Origin: CAYZMH01 sp964479445
Lineage (GTDB): Bacteria; Bacteroidota; Bacteroidia; Bacteroidales; GCA-2748055
Assembly (NCBI GenBank): GCA_964479445.1
Contig: CAYZMH010000005.1
Span: 7,582-71,581, forward strand
Reading direction: 5' to 3'
Length of the DNA stretch: 64,000 nt
In this document: in pieces, positions 1 to 8,714 of the stretch
Position numbering within the stretch: position 1 is the first letter of the stretch
Layout of the letters: the number at the start of each line of letters is the position of its first letter
The notes under the pieces: model-generated
The model's input: only the letters and a program-made list of their open reading frames with translations
Told to the model about the DNA's origin: nothing
Databases searched by the model: none
Position numbers and translations under genes: made by a program

Positions 1-2059
1 GTTTACCGCCAAACTCGTTGGGGTGATTCGATCCTTCCCATATCACGATGCTGGGGTGATTGAACACCTGGTCCATGTAGGCCGGGTATCCCCCGAAATC
101 GATCCCTCCCCACTCTCCTTCACGGATCCAGGAGGAGGTGGGCCATATCAGCATCACCCCCATCTGGTCGGCCATCTCGGCGATGCGCGGATCATTGATG
201 CTGTGGGCATAGGTACCCCCGGCATGTACGTGGATCCGGAGTGTATTGCCCATCTTTTTGCATGCCAGCAGCTCCTCTGCCAGGATCTCCGGCGGTGCGC
301 ACCGGTTCCATCTGGCAATGTTTTCCACGGGCATTCGGAATCCCATGGTCTGTGCACCCCCCAGCAATTCAGGTTTCCCGTTGATGCGCAGGGTGCCGTC
401 CTCCTGGCTGATCGTGCGGATCCCGGTGGTAAACACGTAATCATCGACCACCCGTTCTTCCTGCAACAGTTTTACCTCCACCCTATAGAGATTGGGATGT
501 TCGTGGGTCCAAAGGAGTGGGTTGGCCAACCTGATCCGTTCATGCAGGTGGACGGAGTCCCGGGCAAAGATCTGCAGGGGCAGGGTGTCTGAAGCGGCCG
601 GCTGATGTTTCTCCCGGGGAAACCAGGGGTAATAGTTGATCTGCAGCTTCCCGCTGAAGGTACGGTCGGTTTGATTCTGAACCACCACCCTGTAGTGCTG
701 GACGGCGCCGGGTTCCGTAGAAACGGTGTGTGCCCTGGCGCTATGGATGAAGGTGCCTGCCGTAAGATCGATCCATGCCCGGCCGCAGAACCAACCGACA
801 TTTCGGTCGAGTGGGGAGTGGTAAAGTTCGCCTTCGTTGTGGAAAGCAAAGACCCGGATGGCTACCAGGTTTTCCTGGTAAGGAACCAGGAACGGAGTGA
901 TATCCAACTCCACCGGCCGGCGGTTATGGGTGACATGCACTATTCGCCCGTTGATCCAGATCTCTCCCCCGGGATCCAGCGTCTCGATGTGGAGACGGGC
1001 GTGTTCGAAATTACCGGGAGTGATGATTCTGCGCAGGTAGAGATCTTCTCCGCGTTCTTTCTCACCGCCATGGACAATGGGCAGACGGCCGGACTGCCAG
1101 CGGGAATCGTTGTATCCCGGTTGGTGCCAATCCTGCATGGAGGGCGGTACCTGGAAACTCTCGTCGAGAAACTCGCTGATGCGGTAGGGATGCCGGGTAT
1201 CACAGCCCGTGCTGTCAAATGCCAGTCCGTTTAAATTATCCAGCCTCGTTCCCGTTCCGCCGTGGATTTCCAGCGCAGTTACGGGTCCGTCCCCCGCAAG
1301 CTGTGCCCAATCGCCAATTTTACGGCCGTTCACCAGCAGGTTATAGCGCCGGTTGAGCAGGTCCACCTCCAGTCTGAATCGCTGCCAGGAGCCCCTTTCA
1401 TAAGCTGCGCCCATACGGTCGTTGCCGTTGTCGGTGTAGAAGATGTTACCGTTGGCGTGGAGCCCGGCTTCAGCGAGCAGGGCAGAACCGTTTTTCAGTG
1501 CGATCCCCAGGGGTGCATTGCCCTTATTGCTGTAAACATCCCAGTCAAGGTAAAACCGCCATTGCTGGGTATCTATCCGGACAGTAGTTACGGTGCGGGG
1601 CTGGAGAAAAATGAGGGATCCTTCTTCCACCGCCAGGTTTTCGCGGTCCTGCCACGCCTCCACTTTGCGGCGTGCTGCAGCCAGGTCACCCCGTTGATGC
1701 CCTGTCTTGCGCATCTCGTCCAGCAGGATCCGCTTTCTTGTTTCCGGAAGTGGCCGGGGTTTGAGGTTTTTTAAAAAGCGTGAAACCTCGTGGTCTTCCA
1801 CGGCCTGTTTGTCCAGGGCGGTATCCATAAACCACTCACCGGCTACCCGTGTGTAGGTTTCCAGGAAATCGATGCGTTGTTCCGTGTCAAAATACTCTCT
1901 TTCTCCTTTAAAATCGGTGATGCCGTTGGCTTCACGGTCTTTGGAAAAGTAGCGCAGCTCAAAAGAGGCGGACACCTGGGCAGGTAGCGTAGAAGGGGAT
2001 GCCAGGAAAATGGCTGACAGGAGGAGTATGAATCTTCTGTTTCGCGGGATCAGATGCAT
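1..2059 (-). CDS. Glycoside hydrolase family 2 protein (3' end outside window)
   Basis: The reading frame is open from an ATG at 2059 down to the window edge, giving at least 686 residues with no stop. The N-terminus is a signal peptide (about residues 1-27, ending LPAQ), so the enzyme is exported. In order I see a helical region, a laminin-G/concanavalin-like domain (about 150-285, with WRFYLDWDVYS and LLVNGRKIGDW), a GH2 sugar-binding domain (about 300-420, with GEIWINGRIV), an immunoglobulin-like domain, and the start of the TIM barrel (RINGKPELLGGAQTMGF). GH2 enzymes are retaining beta-galactosidases, glucuronidases or mannosidases; the substrate cannot be told here. The strand-4 motif reads VIWEGSNHPNEF, where a typical GH2 enzyme has an Asn-Glu pair carrying the acid/base; here Asn is followed by His. 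The nucleophile region is outside the window. The nearest upstream gene starts further up on the same strand. Confidence 0.85.
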   Translation of the reverse strand, partial: MHLIPRNRRFILLLSAIFLASPSTLPAQVSASFELRYFSKDREANGITDFKGEREYFDTEQRIDFLETYTRVAGEWFMDTALDKQAVEDHEVSRFLKNLKPRPLPETRKRILLDEMRKTGHQRGDLAAARRKVEAWQDRENLAVEEGSLIFLQPRTVTTVRIDTQQWRFYLDWDVYSNKGNAPLGIALKNGSALLAEAGLHANGNIFYTDNGNDRMGAAYERGSWQRFRLEVDLLNRRYNLLVNGRKIGDWAQLAGDGPVTALEIHGGTGTRLDNLNGLAFDSTGCDTRHPYRISEFLDESFQVPPSMQDWHQPGYNDSRWQSGRLPIVHGGEKERGEDLYLRRIITPGNFEHARLHIETLDPGGEIWINGRIVHVTHNRRPVELDITPFLVPYQENLVAIRVFAFHNEGELYHSPLDRNVGWFCGRAWIDLTAGTFIHSARAHTVSTEPGAVQHYRVVVQNQTDRTFSGKLQINYYPWFPREKHQPAASDTLPLQIFARDSVHLHERIRLANPLLWTHEHPNLYRVEVKLLQEERVVDDYVFTTGIRTISQEDGTLRINGKPELLGGAQTMGFRMPVENIARWNRCAPPEILAEELLACKKMGNTLRIHVHAGGTYAHSINDPRIAEMADQMGVMLIWPTSSWIREGEWGGIDFGGYPAYMDQVFNHPSIVIWEGSNHPNEFGGK

Positions 2060-2087
2060 AGCATAAATAGTAATGGTGGAACGGGCA

Positions 2088-2975
2088 TCAGGAGTCGTCA
2101 TCCGCTTTTATAAGTGCGGTGCGGATCTGCCTGACCAGGTTATTAACCTGAACCAGGGTTTCGGGTTCATACGTGATGGTGGCATCTGCGGCGCGGATCT
2201 TCTTCCGGGCAGTGTCCACCTGGAACCCTTCCCTGGGATAACGGATGGTTACCCGGTCAAATTGTTTCCTCAGCTTTTTTAGCATGAGCAAATAGCCGGC
2301 CACAGGGAGTGACTCCTGGTGATTGCTGAGCAGGGTGATCATACTGTTGAGGGCGTATTTCTGTTGAAGGATGCGGTCTGCCATTTCCGGGGACCGGCTT
2401 TCTTCCTGGTAGATCTTCACACCGATGTACATGGCTTCGATCCAACCCCCGAATAGCGTTAGTGCAGCCAGGTTTTCATAGCCGTTCTCCCTGAAGTAAC
2501 GATCGGTTTGTACATAGATGTCTTCAATCACACTGGCCAGAGAATCTTCATTGTTGAAGTGTTTTTCCAGTCGCTTGCTGGAGGCTTCGAAGATCGGATC
2601 GGGGATATCCAGTTTCCCTGCCAGCACCTGGATGGCCGAGTAGTAGGAGCCGGCATCCGCTGACTGTTCAAAAAGCTTGGTGTAACTCATATCCACCCCG
2701 TACACTCCCATCATCACTGCCATCTGTTCCGGTTTACGGTAAAGGGTGATGTGCCGGGTGGGGGCTGTAAATTCCGGGTTGTAGTTGGTGCCGGTTCGCT
2801 CGAACAGTCCGGCTACATCCGTGGGAAGATAGAGCGAGTAGATGATATCGTGTACCTGCTCCGGGTCGGAGCCGGAACCGGCCTGCCGGAAAGCCTCCGC
2901 GGGCTCTTTCTGCGGGGATTTACAGGCAGTAAGTGACAGGGTAAGCAAGGCAAACAGACAGATTACATGGTTCAT
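2088..2975 (-). CDS. Uncharacterised lipoprotein
   Basis: A 295-residue protein beginning with a short lipoprotein signal; the lipobox LTAC puts the lipidated cysteine at residue 18, so it should sit in the periplasm or outer membrane. After a short Pro/Glu-rich linker the mature part is mostly helical and of mixed charge, with no enzyme motif that I recognise. It resembles hypothetical lipoproteins that are widespread in Bacteroidota, but I cannot name the family. The gene lies 28 bases upstream of the GH2 gene on the same strand and could be co-transcribed with it. A near-consensus -7 box (TACCTTTA, one mismatch) lies upstream, which would fit its own promoter. Confidence 0.75.
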   Translation of the reverse strand: MNHVICLFALLTLSLTACKSPQKEPAEAFRQAGSGSDPEQVHDIIYSLYLPTDVAGLFERTGTNYNPEFTAPTRHITLYRKPEQMAVMMGVYGVDMSYTKLFEQSADAGSYYSAIQVLAGKLDIPDPIFEASSKRLEKHFNNEDSLASVIEDIYVQTDRYFRENGYENLAALTLFGGWIEAMYIGVKIYQEESRSPEMADRILQQKYALNSMITLLSNHQESLPVAGYLLMLKKLRKQFDRVTIRYPREGFQVDTARKKIRAADATITYEPETLVQVNNLVRQIRTALIKADDDS

Positions 2976-3036
2976 TCCCGGTAGAAATTTTTACTAAAGG
3001 TATAAAAAACGGAATAAAATCGGAGAGCGGATGCGA

Positions 3037-3729
3037 TCAGACCATATCCCTGGTTTTCAATGCGGCGACGATCATTTCGGCTATCTCCTCGACACTCAAC
3101 GTCATGCAGTTGTACCGGATATCAAAGCGGGTGTAATCGGTTCCCCTCCCTTCAAACATATCGCGGAATTGCTGTCTTTTTTTATCAACATTTCGTGCAT
3201 ACTTACGGGCCTGATCGATGGTCATATCATGTTTCTCGGCTATCCGGAGCGCCCTCCATTCCAGCGGGGCTTCCAGGCAAACATGGAGAGACTTGGGGAT
3301 ATCGTGGGTAATGGCCACTCCGCCCCGGCCAACAATGATTGCATTTCCATAGTTGGCAAATGAACGAATCACCTTGGCCATGGTGTTGCGGATTTTGTAA
3401 TCGGGTTTGTAATAATCCTTGGACTGGGTCAGAAGCAGGTCTTCGAGTACCCCCCGCTTTTTGTAATCAAAGACGTGCTGTATGCGTTCGCTCTCCACCT
3501 TCAGTTCTCGGGCAGACTCCTGCAGGATCTCTTTGCTGATCCACCGCCAGGCATGATCCTTTGCTTTTTTGCTCTTGATATCATTGAGTTTGTCGGTCAA
3601 TGCAGAAGCAATTTTCTTGGCCGGACATCCCAATTGACGGGAAATAGTGACGACCGGACCGGGAAATATATTCTTTGCAGGGTCATCTTTGTACCAGTCA
3701 TCCAGATATTTCGACAGATCCACTTTCAT
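3037..3729 (-). CDS. Cytidylate kinase-like family protein
   Basis: A 230-residue cytoplasmic protein of the P-loop kinase group annotated as cytidylate kinase-like. The start VVTISRQLGCPAKKIA is the region where true Cmk has its P-loop, but the usual GxxGxGKS/T is not intact: ISRQLGCPAKKIA lacks the Gly-Lys-Ser/Thr end. Further on are IVGRGGVAITHD and LRIAEKHDMT, which recur in this family, and an Arg/Lys-rich segment (ARNVDKKRQQF) in the place of the lid. Whether it phosphorylates CMP is unknown; many Bacteroidota carry such a protein besides a genuine Cmk. It stands alone, in opposite orientation to the downstream malate dehydrogenase gene, with 200 bases between their starts. Confidence 0.75.
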   Translation of the reverse strand: MKVDLSKYLDDWYKDDPAKNIFPGPVVTISRQLGCPAKKIASALTDKLNDIKSKKAKDHAWRWISKEILQESARELKVESERIQHVFDYKKRGVLEDLLLTQSKDYYKPDYKIRNTMAKVIRSFANYGNAIIVGRGGVAITHDIPKSLHVCLEAPLEWRALRIAEKHDMTIDQARKYARNVDKKRQQFRDMFEGRGTDYTRFDIRYNCMTLSVEEIAEMIVAALKTRDMV

Positions 3730-3929
3730 AGGTCAGGGTGTTTGTTGCCTGTTTACAATATAGAACTTTTCGGAATGAAAATCAAGAAAGCCGAAGGAAT
3801 ATGAACCGGCAGTCCGGTTAATACCTCATACAGGGATTCCCGAATATTCGCACAGTCAATTTTTAACCTGTTTTCTGTCAACCAAATGCACTTCTGCTTG
3901 TTGTTATAACGTAACCAAACGCGTTTCTT

Positions 3930-4892
3930 ATGAATAAGATTACCGTAATTGGCGCCGGCAATGTGGGAGCCACCACGGCCAATGTCATTGCGCATAAAGA
4001 CCTTGCCCGGGAGGTTGTTTTACTGGATATCAAGGACGGACTGGCGGAAGGGAAGGCTCTTGATATCTGGCAGACCTCTTCCATACACCATTTCAATACA
4101 CGGGTGACCGGATCCACCAACGATTACCTGAAAACCAAGGGATCCGGCGTTGTGGTGATTACCTCCGGCGTTCCCCGGAAACCGGGGATGTCGCGGGACG
4201 ATTTGATCAAAACCAATGCTACCATTGTCAAGGATGTGACGGAGAGAGTGATCAAATACTCTCCCGATGCCATTATTATAGTGGTGTCCAATCCGCTGGA
4301 TGTTATGACCTATGCTGCTTTTCGTGCAGCCAATAAATCTTCCAACAAAGTCTTTGGTATGGCCGGAGTGCTGGATACCGGGCGCTATAAAGCTTTTATT
4401 GCGGAAGCGCTCAATGTCTCCCCGGAGGATATCCACGCCATGCTCCTGGGAGGTCATGGAGATACCATGGTACCACTGCCCCGGTACACCTCCATTAACG
4501 GGATCCCCGTAACCGAACTGCTCAGTGAAGAGGTGATCGAAAAGATCGTCGACCGCACCCGCAAAGGGGGTGGTGAGCTGGTCAGACTGATGGGTACCTC
4601 GGCCTGGTATGCACCGGGAGGCGCCGTGGCCCAGATGGTGGAAGCCATTGTGGATGACCAGAAACGGGTATTGCCTGTATGTGCCTGTTTGAAAGGGGAA
4701 TTTGGATTAAAGAATATCTACCTGGGGGTACCCGTTAAGCTTGGAAGAGACGGAGTCGAGGAGGTAGTGGAAATCAGTCTGAACGAAGGCGAGCGCCAGT
4801 TGCTGAATGCGTCAGCCGAATCCGTTAAGAAAGTGATGAAGGTCCTCGATGATTTGGAGTTATTTGATTCCACCTTTCCCTGCAATGAGTAA
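3930..4892 (+). CDS. mdh: Malate dehydrogenase (LDH-like, NAD-dependent)
   Basis: Catalyses the reversible oxidation of malate to oxaloacetate in central metabolism. The 320-residue protein has the nucleotide-binding GAGNVG at residues 8-13 with Asp33 at the end of the second strand, which favours NAD over NADP. The substrate-binding arginines Arg83 and Arg89 (VPRKPGMSRDD) and Arg152, and the catalytic His176 in GGHGDTM, are all present. Arg83 in the active-site loop is expected for a malate rather than a lactate enzyme. The full length and absence of a long N-terminal extension fit the LDH-like bacterial MDH group. It is monocistronic: a 347-base gap with an AT-rich inverted repeat separates it from secDF. 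Confidence 0.95.
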   Translation: MNKITVIGAGNVGATTANVIAHKDLAREVVLLDIKDGLAEGKALDIWQTSSIHHFNTRVTGSTNDYLKTKGSGVVVITSGVPRKPGMSRDDLIKTNATIVKDVTERVIKYSPDAIIIVVSNPLDVMTYAAFRAANKSSNKVFGMAGVLDTGRYKAFIAEALNVSPEDIHAMLLGGHGDTMVPLPRYTSINGIPVTELLSEEVIEKIVDRTRKGGGELVRLMGTSAWYAPGGAVAQMVEAIVDDQKRVLPVCACLKGEFGLKNIYLGVPVKLGRDGVEEVVEISLNEGERQLLNASAESVKKVMKVLDDLELFDSTFPCNE

Positions 4893-5042
4893 CCCCCCCT
4901 ATCCGCGATGAGTGAGTCTTTCGCGCCCTGCGGTTAGCGATCATATATCCATGTATAGAGCAACCCCACTCCGCTGTTGACAATTGTAAAATTTATTGTT
5001 ATCCCTGTTGCTGAGCTTTTAACAGGATGACGATGAAATGAC

Positions 5043-5080
5043 GATATACATATTTTAATACATATTTAAATATGTATATC
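5043..5080. repeat. AT-rich inverted/direct repeat cluster
   Basis: A 13-base arm at 5043-5055 (GATATACATATTT) has its exact reverse complement at 5068-5080. Inside it, the 10-base unit ATACATATTT occurs twice in the same direction (5046-5055 and 5058-5067) and once inverted (5068-5077), so 5058-5077 is also a perfect 20-base palindrome. It could be an operator for a dimeric regulator or a weak AT-rich hairpin behind mdh; there is no following T tract. Confidence 0.6.
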
Positions 5081-5180
5081 TTATAAATGAGAAGAACCTG
5101 GATACGGGCACTCTTCCCGTCCATTTTTTAGCCCGCCGGAACATCCTTCCTTATTCCTCCCATTTTCAAAAAAATAGTAT

Positions 5181-5188
5181 TATATTTG
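5181..5188 (+). promoter_or_regulatory. -7 promoter box for secDF
   Basis: TATATTTG matches the Bacteroidota -7 consensus TAnnTTTG exactly and lies 51 bases before the secDF ATG. No clear TTG is seen at the expected -33 position. Confidence 0.6.
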
Positions 5189-5239
5189 CGGGTCCAATTG
5201 AAAAGATAGATTAAACCGTTATTAATAAATTAGTTAAAA

Positions 5240-8200
5240 ATGCAGAATAAAGGTGCAATCAGGTTACTGGCCATCGTTTTTGCTGCGATTTGTGTGTACC
5301 AGCTCTCGTTCACGTTTTTCACCCAGAAGGTGGAGCGGAATGCCCGGGAGTATGCTGAGGGAGATTTCAGCAAAGAGCGGGCTTACCTGGATTCCATGAA
5401 GAGTGAAGAGGTGTATAATTTCCTATGGATCAAAAAATACACCTACCAGGAGTGCAAGGAGCGTGAAATCAACCTGGGACTGGACCTCAAGGGGGGTATG
5501 AACGTGGTACTGGAAATAGCCGTTGAAGACATTATCCGGTCCCTGGCCGCCCCGCAATATCTTTCCGATCCGGTATTTACCCAGACCATGGAGCTGGCCA
5601 AAGAGAAAAAGCGCAACTCCCCCCAGGATTTTGCCGATTTGTTTGCTGAAGCATTCGAAGAGATCAATCCGGGCGGACAGTTAGCCCAGTTTTTCATGAC
5701 TCCTGAGTCGCGCGGCGAAATCGATTTCAATACCACCAACGAAGAGGTGGTGGAGCACCTGAAGAGCGAGGCGGAAGATGCCATTGAAAACTCCTATAAC
5801 GTTCTGCGAAACCGTATTGACCGGTTTGGTGTTGTTCAGATGAATATCCAGCGCCTGGAGCGCCAGGGAAGGATCCTGGTGGAGCTACCGGGGGTAAAGG
5901 AGCCCGAACGTGTGACCAAGTTATTAACCGGAACGGCCAACCTGGAGTTCTGGACCACCTACCAGAATACCGAGATCTGGCCCATGATGGAAGAGGCCAA
6001 CCAGATACTGGCCGATATGCAGGAGGCGGAAGGACTTACCGGGGAAGCTACGGAGGAAGATACTTCCATCCCGGGAGAGGCTGAAGAATCACCGGAGCCT
6101 GCGCAGCAAGAGGACAGCCTGCTGACCGTAGAAGGGGAAGATGAACTGCTGATGGACACCTCCGATCTGAGCATCCTGGGAGATGAAGATACCACGGGTC
6201 TGTACTCCGACCAGGAGAGGGAATTTTTCCGGGAGAATCCGCTCTTTGCGGTAATGCGTCCTTACGTCGATAACAATGGCCGGTTAATTCCGAGCGCCGT
6301 GGCCGGGGTAGTGGAGTTAAAGGACACCGGTAAAGTAAACACCCTGCTTTCCAGACCGCAGATCCGGCAACTGTTTCCTTCCGACCTTGAGTTTGCCTGG
6401 CATTTTCAGGAGCAGGGGGAAGAGACCCCGTTCCTCTACCTGTATGCCCTGAAGGCTACCCGGAACGGTCAGCCCGCCATGGATGGTAAATTCATCACCA
6501 ATGCGAATCCGGATAACAACCCCTACACCGGTGAGTTTGAAGTCAGCATGAGCATGAATGCTGAAGGGGCCAAGAAATGGGCCAACCTGACCCGCGAGAA
6601 TGTCGGGAAGGCGATTGCGATTGTGATGGACGGAGTGGTCTACTCGGCTCCCAATGTGAACGAAGAGATTAAGGGAGGAGCTTCATCCATCTCGGGGAAC
6701 TTTACCCAGAACGAGGCCACCGACCTTGCCAATATCCTGAAGTCTGGTAAGATGCCGGCCCGTGCCCGGATCGAATCCAGTGAAGTGATCGGTCCTTCCC
6801 TCGGAGCTCAGTCGGTTCGAGACGGAATGAACTCATTCCTGATTGCCTTTATTGTCGTACTGCTGTATATGCTCTTCTATTACAGCCGGAGGGCCGGACT
6901 GGTAGCGGATATTGCACTGTTGGCCAACATGTTCTTCCTGATCGGGGTGCTGGCATCCCTGCAGGCGGCACTCACGTTGCCGGGTATTGCAGGTATTGTG
7001 CTGACCATCGGTATGTCGGTGGATGCCAACGTGCTGATCTACGAGCGGATCCGGGAAGAGTTACAGGCTGGTAAAGGGAAAAAGGCAGCTGTCAAGGATG
7101 GATACAAAAATGCGTATTCGGCGATTATTGACGCCAACGTAACCACCTTTGTCACCGCTCTGATCCTGTTCTTCTTCGGAACCGGTCCGATTAAAGGCTT
7201 TGCCACCACACTGGTAATTGGTATTCTCACCTCGCTCTTTACGGCAATCCTTCTTACGCGTCTTATATATGAGCGCTGGCTGGCCAAGGGCAAGTCCCTG
7301 ACCTTTGCCACCAAGCTTACGCAGAATGCCTTTAAAAATATCAAGATCAATTTCCTGGATCGCAGGAAGATCTTTTATGCTATTTCTGCCCTGATTATTG
7401 CCGGCGGTGTTGCCTCCCTGGTAACGAAAGGACTGAACGGCGGCGTGGATTTCACCGGCGGCCGCAATTACGTGATAACTTTCGAGGATGATGTGGAAGT
7501 GGAAGAGATTCGTGAAATGCTTGCCGAACAGTTTGGCCAGATGCCCACGGTGATCACCTACGGGGAGAAGAGCAGCGTTCGTATTACCACCAAGTATATG
7601 ATCGAGGATGACCGGCCGGAAGTGGATTCGATCGTCAAAGCCGAAATGTTCACGGCCCTGCAACCCGTTTTGCCGGATGACCTGAGTCGGGATGAGTTTG
7701 CAAACGGACAGGAGTATATCATCAGTTCACATAAGGTGGGCCCCACCATTGCGGACGATATCAAGCGGAGCGCTGTCTGGGTGATCCTGATATCGCTGGC
7801 CTTTATCTTCGTCTATATCCTGGTTCGTTTCCGTAACTGGCAATTTGGTCTGGGTGCACTTGCCGCTGTGATACACGACGTACTTATTGTGATGGGACTC
7901 TTCTCCATATTCTACGGCATTATGCCGTTCTCGCTGGAGATCGACCAGGCCTTCATTGCCGCGATCCTTACGGTGGTGGGTTATTCCATCAACGATACCG
8001 TGGTGGTGTTCGACCGGATCAGGGAGTTTGTGGGATTGCAGCGCAAGCGGGAACGAAAAGAGATCTTTAACTCGGCCCTGAACAGCACTCTGAGCCGTAC
8101 CTTCAGTACTTCGCTGAGTACCTTCATGGTATTGCTTACCATCTTCATTTTCGGCGGCGATGTGATCCGCGGATTCACCTTCGCGCTGCTGATCGGGGTG

Positions 8201-8305
8201 GTTGTGGGTACCTACTCCTCGCTCTTTATAGCGACACCGGTGGTATACGATACCATTAAAAAGGGAGAGACCACCCGGGTATTGAAGGGAGCTCGCAAGA
8301 AATAA
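5240..8305 (+). CDS. secDF: Protein translocase SecDF fusion
   Basis: Inner-membrane accessory of the Sec translocon that uses the proton gradient to help pull exported proteins into the periplasm. The 1021-residue chain joins SecD and SecF, the usual arrangement in Bacteroidota. TM1 is at about residues 6-26, followed by the SecD motif DLKGGMNVVLE, a large periplasmic domain, then TM segments containing GIVLTIGMSVDANVLIYERIREE; the SecF half starts near GGVDFTGGRNYVITF and carries YSINDTVVVFDRIRE. The two Asp-containing TM motifs needed for proton movement are present. An acidic low-complexity stretch of about 85 residues (roughly 255-340) interrupts the periplasmic SecD domain. The gene has its own promoter box and a strong terminator, so it is probably transcribed alone. 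Confidence 0.97.
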   Translation: MQNKGAIRLLAIVFAAICVYQLSFTFFTQKVERNAREYAEGDFSKERAYLDSMKSEEVYNFLWIKKYTYQECKEREINLGLDLKGGMNVVLEIAVEDIIRSLAAPQYLSDPVFTQTMELAKEKKRNSPQDFADLFAEAFEEINPGGQLAQFFMTPESRGEIDFNTTNEEVVEHLKSEAEDAIENSYNVLRNRIDRFGVVQMNIQRLERQGRILVELPGVKEPERVTKLLTGTANLEFWTTYQNTEIWPMMEEANQILADMQEAEGLTGEATEEDTSIPGEAEESPEPAQQEDSLLTVEGEDELLMDTSDLSILGDEDTTGLYSDQEREFFRENPLFAVMRPYVDNNGRLIPSAVAGVVELKDTGKVNTLLSRPQIRQLFPSDLEFAWHFQEQGEETPFLYLYALKATRNGQPAMDGKFITNANPDNNPYTGEFEVSMSMNAEGAKKWANLTRENVGKAIAIVMDGVVYSAPNVNEEIKGGASSISGNFTQNEATDLANILKSGKMPARARIESSEVIGPSLGAQSVRDGMNSFLIAFIVVLLYMLFYYSRRAGLVADIALLANMFFLIGVLASLQAALTLPGIAGIVLTIGMSVDANVLIYERIREELQAGKGKKAAVKDGYKNAYSAIIDANVTTFVTALILFFFGTGPIKGFATTLVIGILTSLFTAILLTRLIYERWLAKGKSLTFATKLTQNAFKNIKINFLDRRKIFYAISALIIAGGVASLVTKGLNGGVDFTGGRNYVITFEDDVEVEEIREMLAEQFGQMPTVITYGEKSSVRITTKYMIEDDRPEVDSIVKAEMFTALQPVLPDDLSRDEFANGQEYIISSHKVGPTIADDIKRSAVWVILISLAFIFVYILVRFRNWQFGLGALAAVIHDVLIVMGLFSIFYGIMPFSLEIDQAFIAAILTVVGYSINDTVVVFDRIREFVGLQRKRERKEIFNSALNSTLSRTFSTSLSTFMVLLTIFIFGGDVIRGFTFALLIGVVVGTYSSLFIATPVVYDTIKKGETTRVLKGARKK

Positions 8306-8322
8306 TCACATCTCCCATACTG

Positions 8323-8356
8323 AAAAAGCCCGGATCACAACCCCGGGCTTTTTTTT
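8323..8356 (+). terminator. Rho-independent terminator after secDF
   Basis: An 11-base stem (AAAAAGCCCGG / CCGGGCTTTTT) with a 9-base loop runs into eight Ts, 18 bases after the secDF stop. Confidence 0.9.
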
Positions 8357-8401
8357 ACGCCGGGAGCAGAAGTAGGGCGGTGTATTCGATCAGGAATTTT
8401 G

Positions 8402-8409
8402 TATCTTTG
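8402..8409 (+). promoter_or_regulatory. -7 promoter box for tatA
   Basis: TATCTTTG fits TAnnTTTG exactly. Its last base is only five bases before the ATG at 8415, so transcription would begin at or next to the start codon (leaderless or nearly so). Confidence 0.6.
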
Positions 8410-8414
8410 TGTCT

Positions 8415-8699
8415 ATGGAAGTGATGACGACAGGGAGCATATTATTCATAAGCGGACAGGAGATCATCATTGTCCTCCTCATTGCTTTGCTGTTGTTTGG
8501 ATCCAAGGAGATCCCCAGGATCGCCAAGGTATTCGGACAGGGCATGAAAGAGTTTCGTCGTGCAACCGATGATATTAAGCGTGAGTTCGAAGACAGCTCC
8601 TCCGAGGTGGTCAAAGATTTCAAGGATATCAAGGATGACCTTTCCAAGGACGCCGACGAGGTAGTAGACAATATCAATAAAAACCTGGATTCAGATTAA
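8415..8699 (+). CDS. tatA: Twin-arginine translocase subunit TatA/TatE
   Basis: Forms the size-variable pore of the Tat pathway, which exports folded proteins with twin-arginine signals. The 94-residue product has one N-terminal membrane helix (GQEIIIVLLIALLLFGSKEIP), the conserved Phe-Gly hinge, and an amphipathic helix (IARVFGQG-like: AKVFGQGMKEFRRATDD) followed by an acidic tail. I start at the ATG at 8415; an earlier GTG at 8409 overlaps the -7 box and is unlikely, while an ATG at 8424 remains possible. It heads a run with the cation antiporter (15 bases on) and a LolD-type ATPase. TatC is not in the window. Confidence 0.9.
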   Translation: MEVMTTGSILFISGQEIIIVLLIALLLFGSKEIPRIAKVFGQGMKEFRRATDDIKREFEDSSSEVVKDFKDIKDDLSKDADEVVDNINKNLDSD

Positions 8700-8714
8700 C
8701 CCATCTTTCCCTCT

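Larger units (their letters stand above)
4893..5239. other. Intergenic region between mdh and secDF
   Basis: 347 bases without a convincing gene. It holds an AT-rich repeat cluster (5043-5080, listed separately) and the secDF promoter box (5181-5188). No tRNA-like cloverleaf or open frame of useful length was seen. Confidence 0.7.

Noticed and set aside
23..1774. Several plus-strand open frames (up to about 200 codons)
   Set aside because: They lie antisense to the GH2 gene, whose translation shows signal peptide and domain motifs across the whole stretch.
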